Below are positions 59,131 through 64,000 of a stretch of 64,000 bases of DNA, one piece after another. Source of the stretch: Glebionis coronaria. Taxonomy: Eukaryota > Streptophyta > Magnoliopsida > Asterales > Asteraceae. The position numbers and the translations under genes were made by a program. Below the pieces are notes generated by a model, which made no database searches, was not told the DNA's origin, and was given only the letters and a program-made list of their open reading frames with translations. The DNA is taken from assembly GCA_025667525.1 (NCBI GenBank), contig JANFOE010002267.1:1-64000 (forward strand), given 5' to 3'. The stretch's first letter is position 1. The number at the start of each line of letters is the position of its first letter.

Positions 59131-59640
59131 TTTTACAATCAACAGTCACTATTGTCACCCCACACGTGGAAACCACTAACCCACAATTGAGGGATTGAAC
59201 AATAACGTCTAACACGTGGACACCAACTTTTTGTTTGAGTTAGAGTGTATTTAAAAAAATATGATATTGGTCCCAACTACTTTGTATCCTCCGCCAGTCA
59301 ATAAATCGCCATATCCCAATCTCCACTTAACTTTGTGTAACCCTAATCTCACCTCTCTCAAAAACTCCACCTCACTATTTTCTTGTCCCTACCGTCTAAA
59401 ATATTACATCCACCAAAATCATTCTCATCTCATCTCTGATACAAAATCCATCTCGAACCTCAATAGATATTGTTATCCAATCAACAATCGATTCAACTGA
59501 CAAACACTTTGTATAAAAAACCTGGCTTCAAACAGTTGCTTCAAGATCAATTAAAAAATTGGTCTCAGGTAGGCTTTTTAATTTTGTTGTGTCAGGTCGA
59601 AAGAAATCATGTGAGACGATTTTGAAAAGAAAAATGATTT
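59131..59640 (+). other. Possible captured host 5' region in the Copia leader
   Basis: Unlike its surroundings this reads like a plant promoter, 5' UTR and first exon/intron border on the plus strand: CACACGTGG motifs (G-box like) at about 59160 and 59213, a TATTTAAA at about 59248, a C-rich leader with CTCTCTC and CTCATCTCATCTC, and CTCAG/GTAGGC at about 59565-59575 as a possible donor. No product can be recognised from the short frames. Transduction of a gene fragment by a retroelement is my inference. Confidence 0.3.
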
Positions 59641-59719
59641 TATATATATATAATTCGAGTGGATTTGGTTGTGATTGTGTTGAGTTGTTAAATGTGACGA
59701 AGGGATTAGGATGGAGAGT

Positions 59720-59990
59720 CAGTGTTTGTTTGGAGTCGTGGTTCGAGAGTTGTTTGTGTTCGAGAGTTGTCGAGTCTTGGGTGGGTGTGGTGTGGTCGAG
59801 TATGTGGGTGTGGTGTTGTCGAGTTGTTTGAGTCTTGGTTCGAGAGTTGTTTGTGTTCGAGAGTTGTCGAGTCCTGGGTGGGTGTAGTGTGGTGGAGTCT
59901 GTGGGTGTGGTGTTGTCGAGTTGTTTTGAGTCTTGGTTCGAGAGTTTTTTGTGTTCGAGAGTTGTTGAGTCTTGGGTGATGCTTAAGTCG
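59720..59990. repeat. ~97-bp GT-rich tandem repeat, ~2.8 copies
   Basis: Units start with GTTCGAGAGTTGTTTGTG-like sequence at 59741, 59838 and 59936. Within each unit GTCGAG and GTGGGTGTGG recur. The plus strand is strongly G/T skewed; the resulting Val/Ser/Cys/Trp-rich frames (59559-60116) are repeat translations. Confidence 0.85.
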
Positions 59991-60290
59991 ATTAAAAAGA
60001 AACTGACAGTGGTTTTGTTGTTGAGTCGATATGAGTTAGTCGACTGTTGGTTGTTTAGACGAGAGACTGTTGAGACGAGTCGAGACGGGTTTAGTCTGTT
60101 GGTTAAGTCTGTTTGATGAGTCGAATGTGCGAGTCAGTTGTGGAGTCTTAGTCAGTCGATGGGTCTATGATGGTGTGTCGAGTCTGTTTTGTGTCGCAAT
60201 ACCTATATTTCCATCGTAATATTTATATTTCCTCCCATCGCAATATCAACAAACGCCATCGCAATATTTATATTTCCATCGCAGTGACAT

Positions 60291-60410
60291 GATCGCAGTG
60301 ACACGATCGTAGTGTCACGATCGCAGTGTCACGATCGCAGTGTCACGATCGCAGTGTCACGATCGCAGTGTCACGATCGCAAGTCACGATCGAGTCACGA
60401 TCGCAAGTCA
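60291..60410. repeat. 14-bp tandem repeat GATCGCAGTGTCAC
   Basis: Six near-perfect 14-bp units from 60291 to 60374, then three shortened units. Each carries the palindrome CGATCG at the unit junction. Upstream (60187-60285) there is a looser repeat of CATCGCAATAT. Confidence 0.9.
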
Positions 60411-61013
60411 GATCGTAGCTTAGATCGTAACTTGGATATCGAAATATTCGATCGCAATTAGAAACCCCAGGTTTATGCGATTGCAATATTCATATCGGAA
60501 GATGACAAACCCTTGTAACAGATCGAAATATGTATCTGAATGGTAAAACCTTTTTCCAACAGATCGCAATATCACAAAAGAATATACCCAGAAACAAAAT
60601 CTTGATAAAGATGATATTACCAGAGACAAAAAATCTTGATATGAGATAAAAATCTTGATATGAGAAACTATTATACTGGTATGAGACAAAAAGTGATAAA
60701 GAGTTATGACTCTTGACTTATCAATGTTTAAGAATACTATCAATTTGAATACATATTGAGACAAAAGTTGATAGAAAAAGTGATAGAAAATGTTGGCCTT
60801 TCATGTGCAGTATTTGAGAAGACAAAAAAACAATATTAATTTTTATCAATTTGATAAAGACAAAAATTTAATACTGATATGAAAAAATTGATAAAAAAAC
60901 ACGCAACACCGAAAAGACGAGAAAAAATTGTGAAAGAATAAGATTTTTACCACCAAATCAATAGAAAAAAAACACGCAAATTCGAAGAATCAACCATAGC
61001 TCTTGATACCAAT
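60411..61013 (-). promoter_or_regulatory. Copia leader, with primer-binding site at its right end
   Basis: A/T-rich, non-coding. The minus strand begins, after the LTR, AATTGGTATCAAGAGC (complement of 60998-61013), a Copia-type primer site resembling the initiator tRNA-Met site TGGTATCAGAGC. Confidence 0.8.
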
Positions 61014-61314
61014 TGTGGGTCCTTAGTTTCTTAGATTGTGCAAGTGTTTGATTTATCTAAATAGAGAAGAAGATAAAGAACTTAGAGAGAGAAAGCTAGA
61101 GACAGAAAGGAAGAATGAGAGAAAATGTGAAATGAGAGAATGAATAATTAAGTGCTCAACCCCTCCTAACATGCTAGGAGGGGGTATATATAGCCCACCC
61201 TGCATGTGGGCTATATGGGCTATATGTTAATATATTGGATCACGAGCCCAATACTTGAATATATCGTTGGAGTGACCGGTCCTTCCTAAATACGTAAAAA
61301 AACTATTTCCAACA
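61014..61314 (-). repeat. Copia 5' LTR (301 bp)
   Basis: Plus-strand tips TGTGGGTCC and TTTCCAACA. Aligns with 33712-33999; it has an extra CTAGAGACAGAAAG-like piece near 61098 and lacks a few bases in the A-run near 61298. Followed by CTCTT at 61315-61319 and Tat gag. Confidence 0.92.
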
Positions 61315-62460
61315 CTCTTCGAAGTTCTTCAAACCCATTAATACTCCTTCGTAAGAGACGGTCGAACCATGTCCGAGCGTTACCGATGAGCGTTGAGTTG
61401 AACATATGACACCACACGGCTTCTGGCCATTGCTCTTTCCCTGCCTGAGATTTGAACACTTTCAGGTGATCATCTGGATCCGTCGTGCCGTCGTAGGTCT
61501 TGACATTGGACGGCATGCGTCTTTTTTGTTATCCCTGAAAGTAGTTATGCGTTCTGAAAACGCGCTTCCTTTCTCTCGACGCCATGGCAAGGTCCATTGA
61601 TCTTCACCTTGTATCCTTGGTCTTTTTGGTTCCCTGCGGTGTTTTCTGTCGTAGTCAGAGTCCTCAGTGGATGAAGGAGAGATCCTTTTATGGCGGGGGT
61701 GGCGGTCACTATGATTAGAGTCCGAGGAACCTTCGCTTGAAGAATCCCTATTGCGCCTCCTTTCAGTGCTCTTACATCTTTTCTGAACTCTTAGATCCTG
61801 AGATTCATCTCGTTCTAAGGGGCATAGCGTTTTAAGGGCGCTTTGTCTACTAGTAGGGTTAGGCCCTAGTCTGTTCTTCACGCTTTCGCGCCGGTGGTCA
61901 TTGACTGGTGTCATGAAACCATCCTTTTCTCTTGAGTCCCTGGATCTGTCTGAGGATGACGCGTCTTCAATGAGAGGCGCATCCGAAGGGGATGCTGTGA
62001 TCTCAGTCGCTCTTTGCTTCCTTCTCTTCTCCTTTCTAGCTTCCTTGCCAGATCTTGACCCTCCCTGAGACTTGAATTCTTTATCGAAGTCTAAACTGAT
62101 CCGAATATCTCTTGTTGGATTCGCCCTCGTCTGCGCCCTAATGAGTGGGATTAGCGCCTCCTAATTTTCTACGACATAGTCGCTCATACTTTGCTTCGCC
62201 GAGGGGGGAATTTCTGTTTCCGCCTACGGGTCTATCACAGCCCTTACGTCCAGGGCCTCCTTGTGGCCTTGATTAGGGATCTCCTGAGAGGACGATGCGG
62301 TTCCAACCGCCTGTGTGGTCGGAGTGACTAGCGGAGAGAAAGTTACTTGCAGTCCTTTCCCTCCACGACTTGGGTTATTGGGTTCAAAGCTTGAGTAGGG
62401 ACCTGTCTTCTTGGGTCCCCCTTTGGTGGGGGTGGGTTTGCACTGCTTTTCGTCATTAGC
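61315..62460 (-). pseudogene. Tat gag, 5' part
   Basis: On the minus strand: a variable N-terminal region (61914-61462 and upstream frames to about 62460) with basic/Ser-rich runs (KRCKSTERRRNRDSSSEGS), then MPSNVKTYDGTTDPDDHLKV, WCHMFNSTLIGNARTWFDRL and SINGFEELRR, the conserved first half of the Tat gag domain. The Copia derivative cuts it at 61315. Breaks: TAG codons in the upstream part (after VIDP and after VVEN) and a frame change near 61500-61520. Confidence 0.88.
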
Positions 62461-62469
62461 TAGAGCTTA

Positions 62470-62496
62470 GTACGGGTCCCACGGATGGCGCCAAGT
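62470..62496 (-). promoter_or_regulatory. Tat primer-binding site
   Basis: Directly after the LTR the minus strand reads ACTTGGCGCCATCCGTGGGA. TGGCGCC...CGTGGG is the form I know from Tat elements. It lies beside the right LTR, making that the 5' LTR. Confidence 0.8.
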
Positions 62497-63081
62497 TGTT
62501 GATACAAAAGTTGGGGTAGACCAAGCTTGACCCAAATTAGGCTTAATTTAGGATCTTCTGGGCTCCGAATCCTGCACCAAGTGAAACTTGCTTTGAGGAC
62601 CCTGCGCGCTAAACAAACACTGTTAGGCTTATCGTGGGTTTGTGACACACGATTAGACTCCAGCGTGAGAGTAAGTAATCGATTTGAGTATGTAGTGTTT
62701 AGGGTATTATGTGTATCGTACCTTTGTGGAACCTATGGGGTTCCTTTTATACCCGAGGGAGTCCTGACTGGCCTCTCCTACTCTTGCGGCCAAAGGAAGA
62801 GATAATGACCTAAATTAGCTTGATCTTTATCGTATAACCAAGGAAGGTGTATATCTCTTCACTCTAGGCGAATATATCTATATGATATATTATACTCATG
62901 TCTGATCTTTCCGCACTGCGTCAAGGACCAGGTTAAGTAATTAACCCTATGTACGACAGCGGCTTACCGGGACACTGGGCTTACGCGCGCACATCGCACA
63001 AGCCTTTAATCCATCCCTGATGGATGCGGGTATTACCTGTGGGTCAGGCTATCCAGCCCAACTAGGGACTATACGTCATCA
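62497..63081 (-). repeat. Tat element 5' LTR (585 bp)
   Basis: Plus-strand tips TGTTGATAC and CGTCATCA. Aligns with 26789-27374 with scattered differences. Followed by TACTC (63082-63086), the right target duplication. The plus-strand frame 62527-62805 is chance; the same frame is in the other LTR. Confidence 0.93.
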
Positions 63082-63086
63082 TACTC

Positions 63087-63535
63087 GTTATGTTATTACT
63101 GGTTAGCCTGAGGCGACCGACTAAGTACCTCCCCAACGCCTACGTGTTTAGGTCCATACTTGAACAATATTATTCAGTTACCATGTGATGCATTTGGTGT
63201 GCTTCTACCACTCAGCAAGCTTATTTACATGTTTATGAACTCATCTGTTTAGCTTAATTTGGGACTTATATAAGACATAAGTTTTAAGATAAGCCAAAAA
63301 CAAATGAACTCATCAACCAAATGACATCAGAACTCTAATCAGATCTAAAGAGTGTTTTCAATATCCCTTGAGTAACATCTAATAAACATTTGAAACACAA
63401 ATGTGCAGTTGCGTATTAGATAATGAAATGAGTGATTTGGGGTTCACATTGCAGGTAATACATACTAAGGGACATTATTTGCAAGCAAGCATGCCAGTTC
63501 CAACCCTTTTCTCTATTAGTATTATGATCGATTAG
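63087..63535. other. Host flank right of the nest, no gene seen
   Basis: This continues the sequence left of 26784 at the insertion site. No exon of the possible gene at 26580-26659 is recognisable. TTGCAG followed by GTAATACAT lies near 63453. Confidence 0.5.
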
Positions 63536-64000
63536 TGTAACATACCCAATTTCGGATAGCAGCGGAAGGGTATTGGGAGTATTACTTCATAATCATAAGC
63601 ACATGTACAAAGAGAACGACTCTAAAAGAGGCGTTTAAAATATTAATCCATTCGATAATATATATTCAGAGTTTACACTAGGTCCCAACTATAATGTAAA
63701 TATAAACAGTTTCAAAATGTTTATCGAATGGTAATCAGTATTTTATTGCCTTTAATATATCCAGTGCGACTCCTTGCTCCAGCTGCTCTTAAACCTGAGT
63801 ACCTGAGAAATACATGCTAAAACGTCAACACAACGGTTGAGTGAATTCATAGGTTTGCAAGTAAAAGAGTGGACCACAAGATTTCAAGCGTTAAGTTTCC
63901 AAAGTCAGATAGCATCCATTATCGCACTAAGCTCATGAAACCGATACGTTAACAGAGTTCAGATAAGTTTTCCCTTAGTAGGTAATTTGCCATATTACCT
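63536..64000 (-). mobile_element. Start of a further LTR, Tekay-like, cut by window end
   Basis: From TGTAACATACCCAATTTCGG on. The layout resembles the LTR at 34543: a similar tip (TGT-AC-ACCC), then a shared stretch with ACCTGAGAAATACATGCTAAAACG, GTCAACACAACGGTTGAGTGA and TCATAGGTTTGCAAG, matching ACCTGAAATAGACACTAAAACACG and GTTGGTGAGAGTCATAGGTTTAGA at 34877-34932. The right end and any internal region lie outside the window; orientation is assumed from the similarity. Confidence 0.55.

Larger units (their letters stand above)
33712..61314 (-). mobile_element. Copia-type, pol-less LTR element (second level)
   Basis: LTRs of about 288 bp (33712-33999) and 301 bp (61014-61314), flanked by CTCTT at 33707-33711 and 61315-61319 inside Tat gag. 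The minus strand reads LTR (right), a primer site TTGGTATCAAGAGC typical of Copia elements, a 2.3-kb leader, gag remnants (57393-58712), a hairpin array (55370-57165), more non-coding sequence, polypurine tract, LTR (left). Without the nested Tekay element it is about 8.9 kb. No integrase, reverse transcriptase or RNase H is visible, so it relied on a partner. The LTRs differ by a 14-bp indel and several substitutions. Confidence 0.88.
26789..63081 (-). mobile_element. Tat-type Ty3/gypsy element (outermost of the nest)
   Basis: Two LTRs of 585-586 bp in the same orientation (26789-27374 and 62497-63081), flanked by TACTC at 26784-26788 and 63082-63086. On the minus strand the order is 5' LTR (right), primer site, gag, protease, RNase H remnant, integrase remnant, antisense gene, polypurine tract, 3' LTR (left). 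Removing the inserted Copia derivative leaves about 8.7 kb. Reverse transcriptase is missing, and gag, protease and integrase carry stops and frame changes, so it is dead. The gag wording, DGGSAANI protease and antisense ORF indicate the Tat lineage. The LTRs differ at many sites, so it is older than F1. Confidence 0.92.

Noticed and set aside
59559..60116. Val/Ser/Cys/Trp-rich plus-strand frames
   Set aside because: Open frames caused by the GT-rich 97-bp repeat lacking TAA/TAG; three overlapping frames in different phases.
60291..60410. Possible CRISPR-like array
   Set aside because: A 14-bp head-to-tail minisatellite without spacers, in a plant.

Overview
This is a plant nuclear window that is almost entirely LTR-retrotransposon sequence. 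The gag and protease proteins, the antisense ORF of the Tat-type element and the Copia gag tail look like elements I know from Asteraceae, so a composite-family eudicot is my best guess. That is recognition from memory, not a search. No intact host gene is visible. Host-derived sequence is limited to a broken last exon of a cellulose synthase (4335-4940), a fragment of a DEMETER/ROS1-like DNA glycosylase (24751-25062) and one possible short exon (26580-26659).

Layout. 1-4334: AT-rich sequence with two long (AT)n arrays and a 27-bp tandem repeat. 4335-4940: CesA pseudo-exon. 5268-8425: a solo LTR of Athila-like type (direct repeat CCTCA on both sides). 8675-24257: a very young Athila-like element (called family 1, F1) in tandem form LTR-internal-LTR-internal'-LTR', with one target-site duplication (ATGGT) outside the whole array. 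It encodes gag-protease but no polymerase. 24263-26788: a host remnant region. 26789-63081: a four-level nest. The outer element is a Tat-type Ty3/gypsy element on the minus strand (TACTC duplication). It holds a pol-less Copia derivative on the minus strand (33712-61314, CTCTT). That holds a decayed Tekay-like chromovirus on the minus strand (34543-53267, ATAGC/GTAGC). In one LTR of that sits a second pol-less Athila-like element (family 2, F2; 42115-51144, plus strand, CTAGC). 63536 to the window end: the start of another LTR.

How the parts work. F1, F2 and the Copia derivative all lack reverse transcriptase and integrase, so they must have moved using enzymes from other elements. F1 and F2 differ in LTR and gag sequence, yet share a hairpin at the 5' tip of the LTR, a tRNA-Asp-type primer site, a gag-protease with the same C-terminal motif, repeated AAGTGTAGGGG polypurine motifs, and a three-hairpin cluster about 1.6 kb upstream of the 3' LTR. 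These conserved non-coding parts are the best candidates for cis signals used by a helper element. The Tat element carries an oppositely oriented, apparently spliced gene with its own TATA box. The Copia derivative carries a roughly 151-bp tandem array in which each unit can fold into four hairpins, with compensatory changes between units.
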